Shown in pieces: positions 20,732-31,239 of a stretch of 38,834 nucleotides of DNA. The DNA lies in the NCBI GenBank assembly GCA_021732175.1, contig JAKFVP010000276.1, positions 1-38,834 of the forward strand. The letters are read 5' to 3'. Under the pieces are notes generated by a model, which did no database searches, was not told the origin of the DNA, and worked only from the letters and a program-made list of their open reading frames with translations. Position 1 is the first letter of the stretch, and each line of letters begins with the position of its first letter. The position numbers were made by a program, and so were the translations under genes. This DNA is from Bradyrhizobium sp. Lineage in GTDB: Bacteria; Pseudomonadota; Alphaproteobacteria; Rhizobiales; Xanthobacteraceae.

Positions 20732-21045
20732 GTTAACCTTTTGGTCCGCTCGGCGCGGATACCGAGAAGTCCTTGCTGGCGAGCGTGCGCAGGCTCGAAG
20801 CATCAGCGTTTGCTGCCGATGAGCAGCGCGCAGGGAAGCGCTGTTACGCTGCGGTCCGGGGTGACGTCGACAAAAGGTCGAAGCTGCTCAAGGAGCCAAG
20901 GGCTCAATTTTTGATTGAAACCATGATTCGGCGCTGAATCTATAAAAAACTCAGTAATCGTCGTCTATTTGACGCCCTCTGCGCCAACGGCTCCGCCGTT
21001 TCGCGACAGTTGGTATGATATATTTCAAATATAAGTTGAATTCAC

Positions 21046-21070
21046 GGAACCTCGTGTCGCCACGCCCGTT
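21046..21070 (+). promoter_or_regulatory. EcfG-type promoter GGAAC-N16-CGTT
   Basis: GGAAC CTCGTGTCGCCACGCC CGTT, 88 nt upstream of ATG 21159. Confidence 0.55.
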
Positions 21071-21158
21071 GTGAACTGATCCCCTGGCGCGAAGGGATTG
21101 GTCAGGCGCTAGCCAAAAAGGCCGCTGAAGCTTCAAAACCCCGCGTTTGGAGAACACA

Positions 21159-21467
21159 ATGAACAAGATAGCAATCTCTCTCGCGGTGGGCGCGAGCGCA
21201 CTCTTCGTGACTGGCGCGAATGCTGCACCGCTCGCGATCGACCGATTGGTCGCTCGTGACGGCAATGTGCAGAACGTCCGCATGGTATGCGATGACTCCG
21301 GCCGCTGCTGGCGTCAGCGCTCTGAACGACGTGTCATCCTGCGCGAGTCTTACGGAAACGATGTCCGCCGCGACCGCTACGTCCAGCGCCGCGGCTATGA
21401 AGAGCGTGGTGGTATCGGCATCAATGCGCCCGGCGTGAGCGTGGGTATCGGCACCGGGCGCTACTGA
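21159..21467 (+). CDS. Small exported protein of unknown function
   Basis: Signal peptide MNKIAISLAVGASALFVTGANA, basic middle region, Gly-rich C-terminus. EcfG-like promoter upstream and strong terminator downstream. Confidence 0.78.
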   Translation: MNKIAISLAVGASALFVTGANAAPLAIDRLVARDGNVQNVRMVCDDSGRCWRQRSERRVILRESYGNDVRRDRYVQRRGYEERGGIGINAPGVSVGIGTGRY

Positions 21468-21483
21468 TAAGCGCGCCTTTTGC

Positions 21484-21513
21484 AAATGGCCGCGGAGAAA
21501 TCCGCGGCCATTT
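21484..21513 (+). terminator. Intrinsic terminator, 13-bp stem with GAAA loop
   Basis: AAATGGCCGCGGA-GAAA-TCCGCGGCCATTT(T). Confidence 0.85.
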
Positions 21514-21555
21514 TGCGTTGGTGCCCGCGATACACAAAACAAATGCCGTAGCGTC

Positions 21556-21580
21556 GGAACTGCCTTGTGTTCTGTTGGTT
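21556..21580 (+). promoter_or_regulatory. EcfG-like promoter GGAAC-N17-GTT
   Basis: GGAAC TGCCTTGTGTTCTGTTG GTT, 58 nt upstream of ATG 21639. Confidence 0.35.
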
Positions 21581-21638
21581 GATAATGTGACGCCCCGAGA
21601 GCGGTGGGGTTGAAGCCAACCAAGGTCACACCCCCACA

Positions 21639-21890
21639 ATGTTCAGATCCCTGTCAGCCCTGGCGGCAGTCGCGCTCCTCGGAGCTTCAGTCATCGCCTT
21701 ACCCGCACTGGCTCCGAAGGTTGAAGCCAGTGAAGTAACGGTACTCGCCAAGACCGACCGCCTGCAGGTCCGGGCGGATGTGTTAAATTGTGGGACTCAG
21801 GTTTGGCCACAGATCGCAGCGGCATGTCTGCGCACGGCTGGCGAAGGTGCGAAAGTTCTGGAAGCCCGTCTCGTCACCGCCCGCCGGTGA
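21639..21890 (+). CDS. Small exported protein of unknown function
   Basis: Signal-peptide-like N-terminus (MFRSLSALAAVALLGASVIALPALA) and two Cys residues in the mature part. Confidence 0.65.
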   Translation: MFRSLSALAAVALLGASVIALPALAPKVEASEVTVLAKTDRLQVRADVLNCGTQVWPQIAAACLRTAGEGAKVLEARLVTARR

Positions 21891-22001
21891 GGTATAGCCG
21901 ACATCTGTCCTGCCCTGTCGCATGGAATCTTGCATGACTTATTCCGTGCAGACGGCGCAATCGCGCGATGATCGCCGCAGCAGTTCGGCGGACCTGAGCG
22001 C

Positions 22002-22220
22002 ATGAAGGATTTCCCGCATGCTTCCTTCCCGCCCGACATGATCGGCGTCATGACGGCAGCGATGGAGAGCGCTGTGTCCTCGCTCCCTCATCCCGTCTCG
22101 TCTGCGCACATCCAATCGCTGGCCGAAACCATTCTGCGCACCACCAAGGAAGGCGAGAGAGACCCCGCAACCCTCGCCAGGATGGCTTTGCTGGAGCTTA
22201 TGATCTCACCGCGAGCCTGA
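22002..22220 (+). CDS. Small hypothetical protein
   Basis: 72-aa ORF with plausible composition in an otherwise empty gap; no family recognised. Confidence 0.4.
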   Translation: MKDFPHASFPPDMIGVMTAAMESAVSSLPHPVSSAHIQSLAETILRTTKEGERDPATLARMALLELMISPRA

Positions 22221-22433
22221 TCGGATATTTCTTACGGCTCGGCACGGTTTTAGCTGGCTATTTGTCTGCAATGAGCGCAGCAACGATCTGCGAAACATGA
22301 GTTCAGGCAGTCTCGCTCGGCGTATCGCCCGAATTCATTTGGCTCCCGATGTATTGCCTACCGAAGCCGGTTGCCCGCGTTGGGCAACTTGCGCCGCGCG
22401 GACGCTTATCAACTATCTCGAGGAGAAGCCGCA

Positions 22434-23630
22434 ATGTCGACCGCAACAGGACCGATCGAGGTGCCCAAGGTGCTCGTCGTTGAGGACGAGATGGTCTTGC
22501 GCATGCGTGCCGCCGATATCGTGGAAGATGCCGGGTTTTGTCCTGTGGAAGCCGTGAATGCCGACGAGGCGATGGCCATTCTGGAAACCAGTTCGGATAT
22601 TGCTCTGCTGTTCACGGATATTCAGATGCCCGGCAGCATGGACGGTCTGAAGCTGGCCCACGCCGTGCACGCGCGCTGGCCTGCCATCAAGATCGTGCTG
22701 GTTTCCGGTCAGGTGAGACCGTCCGACGCCGAAAGGCCCGTCGACAGCCACTTCTTCGGGAAGCCGCTCGGCGTCGAGCAAATGATTGCCGAATTGCAGA
22801 CCATGGTGGGGGCGGGCGCGCTGAAGATCCTTCCTGGGACTCCCCTGGCGCAGTCCGGAGAGGGCGTTCATCCGGGCACGCCGATCGATCCGCCGTCCCG
22901 CTCCGCACACGAGATGGCATTGTCGGCGGAGAACGACAATCTTCGCCTGTTGCTGGAACAAGCCGAGATCGATGCCAAGGCCCTGCTTTCGCAAGCCGGG
23001 ATCGACGCCGAGGAGCGGGAGGCTGCCGACAAGCTGCAAAAGCTCATTCTTGGAGAACTGCATCATCGTATCAAGAACACGCTAGCCACCGTCAGCGCCA
23101 TCGCATCGCAAAGCTTCCGGGCGGCGACCAGCATCGAACATGGACAGACGGCCATGGAAGGCCGTCTGCTCGCGCTCGGACGCGCCCACGATCTGCTGAT
23201 GCAGGTCAGTTGGTCCAGTGCCAGTCTCACTCATACCCTTAGCGGTGCGACCGAGCCGTATGACAGCCAGGGGATGCGGCGATTCCATTTCAACGGGCCG
23301 GATATCAGGATCACCTCAGGCGCCGTCATCGCGATCGCGATGACGCTCAACGAGCTTTGCACCAACACCACCAAATTTGGCGCGCTCTCGAAGGTTAACG
23401 GCCGCGTTGAAATCGCGTGGACGATCGACGAAGAGAAGCAGCGCATGCGCCTGACTTGGACTGAAAAGGATGGCCCGCCGGTTCAGCAGCCGGCGCGGCG
23501 CAGCTTCGGCACGCGCATGATGCAGTCGCTGGGGCAGCAATTGAATGGCAGCGTGCAGCTCACCTACGATCCATCCGGATTTGTCTATCTTCTGGATGTG
23601 CCGCTTGCTTCAATCATTGCGACTGTATGA
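22434..23630 (+). CDS. Response regulator receiver domain fused to HWE-family histidine kinase
   Basis: N-terminal REC (VLVVEDEMVLRMRAADIVEDAG..LLFTDIQMPGSMDGL) then HWE signature (LGELHHRIKNTLATVSAIASQSFR) and ATPase region. Confidence 0.9.
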   Translation: MSTATGPIEVPKVLVVEDEMVLRMRAADIVEDAGFCPVEAVNADEAMAILETSSDIALLFTDIQMPGSMDGLKLAHAVHARWPAIKIVLVSGQVRPSDAERPVDSHFFGKPLGVEQMIAELQTMVGAGALKILPGTPLAQSGEGVHPGTPIDPPSRSAHEMALSAENDNLRLLLEQAEIDAKALLSQAGIDAEEREAADKLQKLILGELHHRIKNTLATVSAIASQSFRAATSIEHGQTAMEGRLLALGRAHDLLMQVSWSSASLTHTLSGATEPYDSQGMRRFHFNGPDIRITSGAVIAIAMTLNELCTNTTKFGALSKVNGRVEIAWTIDEEKQRMRLTWTEKDGPPVQQPARRSFGTRMMQSLGQQLNGSVQLTYDPSGFVYLLDVPLASIIATV

Positions 23631-23705
23631 GGAACCGCCTCCGCAATTGGGAAGAGGCGACATGGCGCAATCTCGGATTGGCGCCAGTCAACGCCAAACC
23701 CAGGC

Positions 23706-24578
23706 TCAGCGCTCCAGCCGCGCCATCAGGCTCGACGTGTCCCAGCGCTTGCCGCCCATCTTCTCCACTTCAGCATAGAACTGATCGACCAGCGCGGTGA
23801 CGGGCAGGTTAGCGCCGTTACGGCGGGCTTCGGCGATGCAGATCGACAGATCCTTGCGCATCCACTCCACCGCGAAGCCGAAATCGTACTTGTTCTCGTT
23901 CATGGTCTTGTAGCGGTTCTCCATCTGCCAGGACTGCGCCGCGCCCTTGGAGATGGTGTCGACGACAGCGGGGATATCGAGCCCGGACTTCCGCGCAAAG
24001 TGCAGTCCCTCGGACAGGCCCTGGACGAGGCCGGCGATGCAGATCTGGTTGACCATTTTTGTCAGTTGGCCGGCGCCGGCAGGGCCGAGGCGCTTGCACA
24101 TCCGCGCATAGGCGGAGTTGATGATCGGCTCGGCCGCGGCATAGGCATCCTCGTTGCCGCCGCACATCACGGTCAGCACGCCGTTCTCGGCGCCGGCCTG
24201 GCCGCCGGACACCGGCGCATCGACGAATTTGAAGCCGGCCTTGGCGGCTGCCTCGTTCAGTTCACGTGCCACTTCAGCCGAGGCCGTGGTGTGGTCGACG
24301 AAGACCGCGCCCTTCTTCATGCCGGCAAACGCGCCATCGGGGCCGATGGTCACCGCGCGCAGATCGTTGTCGTTGCCGACGCAGCACATCACGAAATCCT
24401 GGCCCTCGGCGGCAGCCTTCGGCGTTGCCGCAGTCTTGCCGCCGAACTTGTCGGCCCATTCCTTGGCCTTGGCGGCGGTGCGGTTGTAGACGGTCACCTC
24501 ATGGCCGCCCTTTTTGACGAGGTGTCCCGCCATCGGGAAACCCATCACGCCGAGACCGAGAAAAGCGACTTTCGCCAT
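23706..24578 (-). CDS. NAD(P)-dependent beta-hydroxyacid dehydrogenase (2-hydroxy-3-oxopropionate reductase / 3-hydroxyisobutyrate dehydrogenase family)
   Basis: VAFLGLGVMGFPMAGHL, FVDAPVSGGQAGAENGVLTVMCGG, substrate lysine region GQLTKMVNQ. Confidence 0.92.
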   Translation of the reverse strand: MAKVAFLGLGVMGFPMAGHLVKKGGHEVTVYNRTAAKAKEWADKFGGKTAATPKAAAEGQDFVMCCVGNDNDLRAVTIGPDGAFAGMKKGAVFVDHTTASAEVARELNEAAAKAGFKFVDAPVSGGQAGAENGVLTVMCGGNEDAYAAAEPIINSAYARMCKRLGPAGAGQLTKMVNQICIAGLVQGLSEGLHFARKSGLDIPAVVDTISKGAAQSWQMENRYKTMNENKYDFGFAVEWMRKDLSICIAEARRNGANLPVTALVDQFYAEVEKMGGKRWDTSSLMARLER

Positions 24579-24757
24579 CGTTTTTACCTTGGGATTTTGG
24601 GCCGGCGACCCTGGAAATGGGCCGGGCGGTTCTTGGAGGGAGGGCGCACCATAACCGCTGCGCAGGGGAGGGCAACGGCTTCGTTTGGCTGAAATGGCCG
24701 GTTATGTGCTATGATTGCCAATCAAAAACAGGATTAACAAAAACGGGAGTGTTTCGC

Positions 24758-25195
24758 ATGGGCGTGAGCGTCGGTACCCTCGACCATTTCAATATCCGGA
24801 CCCGGAATCTCGCCGATACCGTCCGCTTCTATGAGGACATCCTGGGCCTCGAAAAGGGCCCGCGGCCCAACTTCGCCTTCCCGGGCGCGTGGATGTACAG
24901 CGAGGGCAAGGCGGTGGTGCACCTCGTGGACATCTCCAAGACCGAGGAGAAACAGAAGCCGGATTCCGGCGTTGTCCATCACGTCGCCTTCGCCTCGACC
25001 GGTTTCGACGGCATGAAGAAGCGCCTGCAATCGAAGGGCATGGCATTCGACTCCCGCCAGGTTCCGGGCGGCGATCTCTGGCAGATCTTCGTCGACGATC
25101 CCAATGGCGTGATGATCGAGCTGAACTACGAGGCTGCCAAGGAAGGGGGCGCCGTTGCGCCCGTGGAGACCCGGGAAGACATCGGCGCCCGGTAG
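24758..25195 (+). CDS. VOC (glyoxalase-like) family protein
   Basis: LDHFNIRTRNLADTVRFYEDILGLEKGPRP..., VVHHVAFASTGFDGMKKRL, QIFVDDPNGVMIELNYE. Confidence 0.9.
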   Translation: MGVSVGTLDHFNIRTRNLADTVRFYEDILGLEKGPRPNFAFPGAWMYSEGKAVVHLVDISKTEEKQKPDSGVVHHVAFASTGFDGMKKRLQSKGMAFDSRQVPGGDLWQIFVDDPNGVMIELNYEAAKEGGAVAPVETREDIGAR

Positions 25196-25254
25196 CAATT
25201 CCCGCGTAATCGCTCTATAGGCGCTTCCGGTAGTCGTTTTTGGGAGATGCGCTT

Positions 25255-26427
25255 GTGAGCGTGACGCAGCAGCAGGTAATGGATGCCCTTTCCAAGGTGA
25301 TGTCGCCGCGTGGCGTCGCCTTGCCCAACGCCAATGTGCTGTCGGCGATCACGGTCTCCGACGGCAAGGTGTTTTTCTCCATCAATGTGGATGCCGCCGA
25401 AGCCCGCGCCTGGGAGAGCGTGCGCGGGCAGGCGGAAACCGTCGTGCGCGCCATTCCCGGCGTGAGCACGGCGATGATCGCGCTCACCGCCGAACGCAAG
25501 CCCGGTTCAGCCGCGCCGCCGCCGGTGCCGCAGCAGCCGCATCGCCATGCGCCGGGCCAGTCTTCAAGCCATTCCCATGGCGGCGGCGTGCAGCCGGTGG
25601 CCACGCACAAGCCGCCGCAGGGCGGGCAGAACCCGATGTCGAAGCAGGCGGAGATTCCCGGCATTGCCGCGATCATCGCGGTCGCCTCCGGCAAGGGCGG
25701 CGTCGGCAAGTCCACGACCGCGCTCAACCTCGCGCTGGGCCTGCGCGATCAGGGGCTTCGCGTCGGCCTTCTGGACGCCGACATTTACGGACCCTCGGTG
25801 CCGCGGCTGACCGGCATCCACGACAAGCCGCAGCTCAACGCCGATCGCAAGATGATCCCGATCAGCCGTTTCGGGCTCTCGATCATGTCGATCGGATTTT
25901 TGGTCGAGGAAGACACCGCGATGATCTGGCGCGGGCCGATGGTGATGTCCGCCATCACCCAGATGCTGCGCGACGTCGCCTGGGGCACGCTCGACGTGCT
26001 CGTCGTCGACATGCCGCCGGGCACCGGCGATGCGCAGCTCACGCTGGCGCAGAACGTGCCGCTCAAGGGCGCCGTCATCATCTCGACGCCGCAGGATCTG
26101 TCGCTGATCGACGCGCGGCGGGGACTAGCCATGTTCAAGAAGGTCAACGTGCCCGTGCTCGGGATCGTCGAGAACATGAGCTATTTCCAGTGCCCGCAAT
26201 GCGGCACGCGCTCGGATATTTTCGGCCATGGCGGGGCGCGCCACGAGGCCGAAAAACTCGGGGTTCCCTTCCTCGGCGAGATCCCGCTGCACATCTCGAT
26301 TCGCACCACCTCCGATGCCGGCACTCCGGTCGTCGACAGCGAGCCGGATGGACCCCATGCGGCGATCTACCGGGCCATCGGTGCCAAGGTTCGCGAGCAG
26401 CTTCAGGGCGTTATCGCCGCCGCCTGA
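25255..26427 (+). CDS. Mrp/NBP35 family P-loop ATPase (Fe-S carrier)
   Basis: N-terminal MIP18-like domain, AVASGKGGVGKSTTALNLALGL, DADIYGPSVPRLTG, CPQCG motif. GTG start at 25255. Confidence 0.93.
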   Translation: MSVTQQQVMDALSKVMSPRGVALPNANVLSAITVSDGKVFFSINVDAAEARAWESVRGQAETVVRAIPGVSTAMIALTAERKPGSAAPPPVPQQPHRHAPGQSSSHSHGGGVQPVATHKPPQGGQNPMSKQAEIPGIAAIIAVASGKGGVGKSTTALNLALGLRDQGLRVGLLDADIYGPSVPRLTGIHDKPQLNADRKMIPISRFGLSIMSIGFLVEEDTAMIWRGPMVMSAITQMLRDVAWGTLDVLVVDMPPGTGDAQLTLAQNVPLKGAVIISTPQDLSLIDARRGLAMFKKVNVPVLGIVENMSYFQCPQCGTRSDIFGHGGARHEAEKLGVPFLGEIPLHISIRTTSDAGTPVVDSEPDGPHAAIYRAIGAKVREQLQGVIAAA

Positions 26428-26538
26428 AGGGTCCCTTCAACTTTGGTTTTATTCAGTGCTGTCATGCCTTTGTCGCGTTTCCGCGACCGAACTTCCGTGT
26501 TAAAGCGCCCCCCGCCAGAGCGTCGCCGGCCCCTGTGA

Positions 26539-27690
<1,152 letters not shown>

Positions 27691-27716
27691 TCTCTACTTT
27701 AGTCTGACAAGAACAG

Positions 27717-27748
27717 GCCCGGCCCCCTCGCGGGGGCCGGGCTTTTTT
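27717..27748 (+). terminator. Intrinsic terminator GCCCGGCCCCC-TCGC-GGGGGCCGGGC-TTTTTT
   Basis: 11-bp perfect stem followed by T6, between the two DctP genes. Confidence 0.93.
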
Positions 27749-27917
27749 GCGTCCTGCGCCCGGTTTCGGGATGGAAATCGGGCAGGGGTTGTTCCATGCT
27801 CGACAGGCCTCGCCAAGAAGGCCGAAAGCGCTTCCCGGCAAAGCCCTTGACGCTTTGTCTGCAGATGACGCCTCAACAAGAAAAGCATCAGACACAAACA
27901 CCCAAGGGCAGGTTTCA

Positions 27918-29006
27918 ATGAAACGCAGAGATTTTCTGAAAGTCACCGGTATTGGTGCCGCCGGTGCGGCCACGCTTGCCGCACCCGCGATCGCGCAGTC
28001 GGCGCCGGAGCTGAAATGGCGCCTGACGGCCAGCTGGCCGAAATCGCTCGACACGCTATGGGGCGCCGTCGAACTGTTTGGCAAGATCGTTGGCGAAGCT
28101 ACCGACAACAAGTTCCAGATCCAGACATTCGCCGGCGGCGAAATCGTCCCCGGTCTGCAGGTGCTCGACGCCGTGCAGAACGGCACCGTCGAAATGGGAC
28201 ATACGGCGTCCTACTACTACTTCGGCAAGGACCCGACCTTCGCCTTCGGCACCGCGGTGCCGTTCGGGCCGAACCAGCGCCTGAACCAGGCCTGGTACAT
28301 GCTGGGCGGCGGCCGCGAGCTGATGAACGAGCTCTACAAGGGCTACAACTGCACCACCTTCCTCGCCGGCAACACCGGCTGCCAGATGGGCGGCTGGTTC
28401 CGCAAGGAGATCAACACGGTCGACGATCTCAAGGGACTCAAGATGCGCATCGGCGGTTTCGCCGGGAAGGTGATGCAAAAGCTGGGCGTCGTGCCGCAGC
28501 AGCTCGCTGGCGGCGACATCTATCCGGCGCTGGAAAAAGGCACGATAGACGCGGCCGAATGGGTCGGGCCGTATGACGACGAGAAGCTCGGCTTCAACAA
28601 GGTCGCGCCGCATTATTACTTCCCTGGCTGGTGGGAAGGTGGTCCGATGCTGCTCGGCCTCGTCAACATCGAGAAGTGGAACTCGCTTCCGAAGTCGTAT
28701 CAATCCGTGATCGAGCAGGCAGGCCAGACGGCGAACAGCTGGATGATGGCGAAATACGACCAGGCCAATCCGGCGGCGATGAAGAAGCTGCTCGCCGGCG
28801 GCACCAAGCTGCATCCATTCTCGCCGGCGATCATGCAGGCCTGCCTGAATGCCACCAAGGAGGTCTTCGCCGAGACATCGGCATCCAATCCCGGCTTCAA
28901 GAAGGTGCTGGACTCCATCAATTCGTTCACGTCCAACGGCTACCAGTGGTGGCAGGTCGCCGAGCTCGGCTACGACAGCTTCAAGTCGCGCAACCCGCAA
29001 GTCTGA
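27918..29006 (+). CDS. TRAP transporter substrate-binding protein (DctP family, TakP-like), copy 2
   Basis: Same length (362 aa) as copy 1, with Tat signal and shared motifs GWFRKEI and [29 protein letters not shown]. Confidence 0.9.
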   Translation: MKRRDFLKVTGIGAAGAATLAAPAIAQSAPELKWRLTASWPKSLDTLWGAVELFGKIVGEATDNKFQIQTFAGGEIVPGLQVLDAVQNGTVEMGHTASYYYFGKDPTFAFGTAVPFGPNQRLNQAWYMLGGGRELMNELYKGYNCTTFLAGNTGCQMGGWFRKEINTVDDLKGLKMRIGGFAGKVMQKLGVVPQQLAGGDIYPALEKGTIDAAEWVGPYDDEKLGFNKVAPHYYFPGWWEGGPMLLGLVNIEKWNSLPKSYQSVIEQAGQTANSWMMAKYDQANPAAMKKLLAGGTKLHPFSPAIMQACLNATKEVFAETSASNPGFKKVLDSINSFTSNGYQWWQVAELGYDSFKSRNPQV

Positions 29007-29029
29007 TCGCGCTGTCGAAGCCGACTGAC

Positions 29030-29064
29030 GAAACCCCGGAGCGCTGCTCCGGGGTTTCGTTTTT
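29030..29064 (+). terminator. Intrinsic terminator GAAACCCCGGAGC...GCTCCGGGGTTTCGTTTTT
   Basis: 13-bp perfect stem and T-rich tail between convergent dctP and dctM. Confidence 0.88.
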
Positions 29065-29092
29065 CTGCGAGAGGGCAGGGCAGATGCGGCTG

Positions 29093-30700
29093 CTATTGCT
29101 TCGGCGGCCCCTGGCCGAAATCGATCGGCGGCAACTCGATCTGCGGCACCTCGATCTTGACCTTGCTGAGGTCGACATCGACAGGCTTGTCGAGAAGGGC
29201 GGTGACGGTGATCGGGAATGCGATCACCAGCGCTACCATGATGAGCTGCAGGAAGATCCAGGGCACCGCGCCCCAGTAGATGTCGGAGCTCTTCACCTCG
29301 CGCGGCGCCACGCCGCGCAGGTAGAACAGCGCAAAGCCGAACGGCGGATGCAGGAACGAGGTCTGCATGTTGACGCAGAGCATCACGCCGAACCAGATCA
29401 GCGCCGCATCGGCTCCCACCACGGGGGCGAGGACCTTCTGCGCGATCGGCGCCACCATCGGCAGGATGATGAAGGCGATCTCGAAGAAGTCGAGGAAGAA
29501 CGCCAGGAAGAAGATGAAGACGTTGATGAAGATCAGGAAGCCCCAAACGCCGCCCGGGATCGAGGTCAGATGGTGCTCGAGCCAGACGCCGCCGGAGACG
29601 CCGAGGAACACCACCGAGAAACAGGTCGAGCCGATCAGGATGAACACCACCATGGTGGAGAGGCGCATCGTCGACTCGTAGCCCTGCTTGATCAGGTCGC
29701 GCAGGTCGGGGATGCGTATGGCTTCGACACAGAGCCAGACCACGGCGATATAGACGACGGCGAAGGTAAGCTTGAACCAGATATTCTCGCTGAACAGGAT
29801 TGCGATGATCGCGCCGATGCCGGCCGCAACGATGCCGACGATCATCATCTTCTGGCCGGTGCTGCTCAGGTCCTTGTGGTGAATGGCGGCAAGTACGATG
29901 GCGCCGATCGCACCCATGGCGCCGGCTTCGGTCGGCGTCGCCAGGCCCATCATCATGGTGCCGAGCACGACGAAGATCAGCACCGCTGACGGGATGATGC
30001 CCATCAGGCATTTCTTCCAGAGCGCCCAGCCGTTCAGCGTGCGGGCCTCGATCGGTACCGCCGGCACATGATCCGGCTTGATCAGGCCGAGAAAGAATGT
30101 GTAGCCGGCGAACAACGCGATCTGCAGGACCGACGGCCCCCAGGCGCCGAGATACATGTCGCCGACGGACTTGCCGAGCTGGTCGGCCATCACGATCAGC
30201 ACCAGCGAGGGCGGCACCAACTGTGTGATGGTGCCGGAGGCTGCCAGCACGCCGGTGATGTAACGGATGTTGTAGCCGTAGCGGATCATCACCGGCATCG
30301 AGATCAGTGCCATGGCGATCACCTGCGCCGCCACCGTGCCGGTGATGGCGCCGAGGATGAAGCCGACGATGATGACGGAATAGCCGAGGCCGCCGCGGAC
30401 CGGTCCGAACAACTGGCCCATCGAGTCCAGCATGTCTTCGGCGAGACCGCATCGCTCCAGTACCGATCCCATGAAGGTGAAGAAGGGGATCGCCAGCAGC
30501 AGCTCGTTGGACAGCACGCTGCCGAAGATGCGGCCGGGGATCGCCTGCAGGAAGTTGAGGTCGAAGAAGCCGAGATAGATCGACAGGAAGCCGAACGACA
30601 GGCCGAGCGCAGCCAGCGTGAAGGCCACCGGGAAGCCGATCAGCATGGACAGGATCAGGCCGCCGAACATCAGCGGCGGCATCATCTCCAGCGTAATCAT
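29093..30700 (-). CDS. TRAP transporter large permease (DctM family, long form)
   Basis: Polytopic DctM-type pattern (FVLLAIPFFTFMGSVLE-like; GAITGTVAAQVIAMALISMPVMI; ATPTEAGAMGAIGA). 535 aa with Pro-rich tail. Confidence 0.92.
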   Translation of the reverse strand: MITLEMMPPLMFGGLILSMLIGFPVAFTLAALGLSFGFLSIYLGFFDLNFLQAIPGRIFGSVLSNELLLAIPFFTFMGSVLERCGLAEDMLDSMGQLFGPVRGGLGYSVIIVGFILGAITGTVAAQVIAMALISMPVMIRYGYNIRYITGVLAASGTITQLVPPSLVLIVMADQLGKSVGDMYLGAWGPSVLQIALFAGYTFFLGLIKPDHVPAVPIEARTLNGWALWKKCLMGIIPSAVLIFVVLGTMMMGLATPTEAGAMGAIGAIVLAAIHHKDLSSTGQKMMIVGIVAAGIGAIIAILFSENIWFKLTFAVVYIAVVWLCVEAIRIPDLRDLIKQGYESTMRLSTMVVFILIGSTCFSVVFLGVSGGVWLEHHLTSIPGGVWGFLIFINVFIFFLAFFLDFFEIAFIILPMVAPIAQKVLAPVVGADAALIWFGVMLCVNMQTSFLHPPFGFALFYLRGVAPREVKSSDIYWGAVPWIFLQLIMVALVIAFPITVTALLDKPVDVDLSKVKIEVPQIELPPIDFGQGPPKQ

Positions 30701-31239
30701 TGCGTCGGCCTCTCGTACTTGGCGTCGATTACGACGTAGCCCTGCAGCGCGGCGATGCGCTTGATGACCTCAGAGACGCCTTGCAGTGCGAGCATGACGA
30801 AGCCGGCCGGGATCACGAACTTGATGGGCCAGCGGATCAGGCCGCCGGCATTGGAGGAAATCTCGCCGACGGCGTAGGCCTGATAGAAGAACGGCCAGGA
30901 GAGATAGGCGAGCAGCAGGCAGCTCGGAATGAGGAAGCAGAGCGTGCCGATCATGTCGAGCCAGAGCTGGCCGCGCTCCGACAGCATCAGATAGAGGATC
31001 TCGACGCGGACATGCTCGTTCTTCTTGAAAGTGTAGGACGCGCCGAACATGATGACGACGGCGAACATGTACCACTGCAGCTCGAGCCAGGCGTTGGAGC
31101 TGTAACCGAATGCGTAGCGGATCATCGCATTGGCAGCGCTGACGACACAGGCCGCGAGAATCAGGAAATTACAGATACTGCCGAGCTTCTCATTCAGCAG
31201 GTCGATCGCGCTGCTGAGACCTAGCAATGGACGCATCAT
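30697..31239 (-). CDS. TRAP transporter small permease (DctQ family)
   Basis: Four hydrophobic segments, W/E-rich N-terminal pattern, 4-nt overlap with dctM. Confidence 0.9.
   Translation of the reverse strand: MMRPLLGLSSAIDLLNEKLGSICNFLILAACVVSAANAMIRYAFGYSSNAWLELQWYMFAVVIMFGASYTFKKNEHVRVEILYLMLSERGQLWLDMIGTLCFLIPSCLLLAYLSWPFFYQAYAVGEISSNAGGLIRWPIKFVIPAGFVMLALQGVSEVIKRIAALQGYVVIDAKYERPTQ

Noticed and set aside
21906-21922. CTGTCCTGCCCTGTCGC as a second Pho box
   Set aside because: The two CTGTC elements are 10 nt apart instead of 11 and the AT-rich spacer is missing.
28056-30452. 798-aa minus-strand ORF
   Set aside because: Overlaps dctM in another frame and runs antisense to dctP; Arg/His-rich composition typical of spurious high-GC frames.
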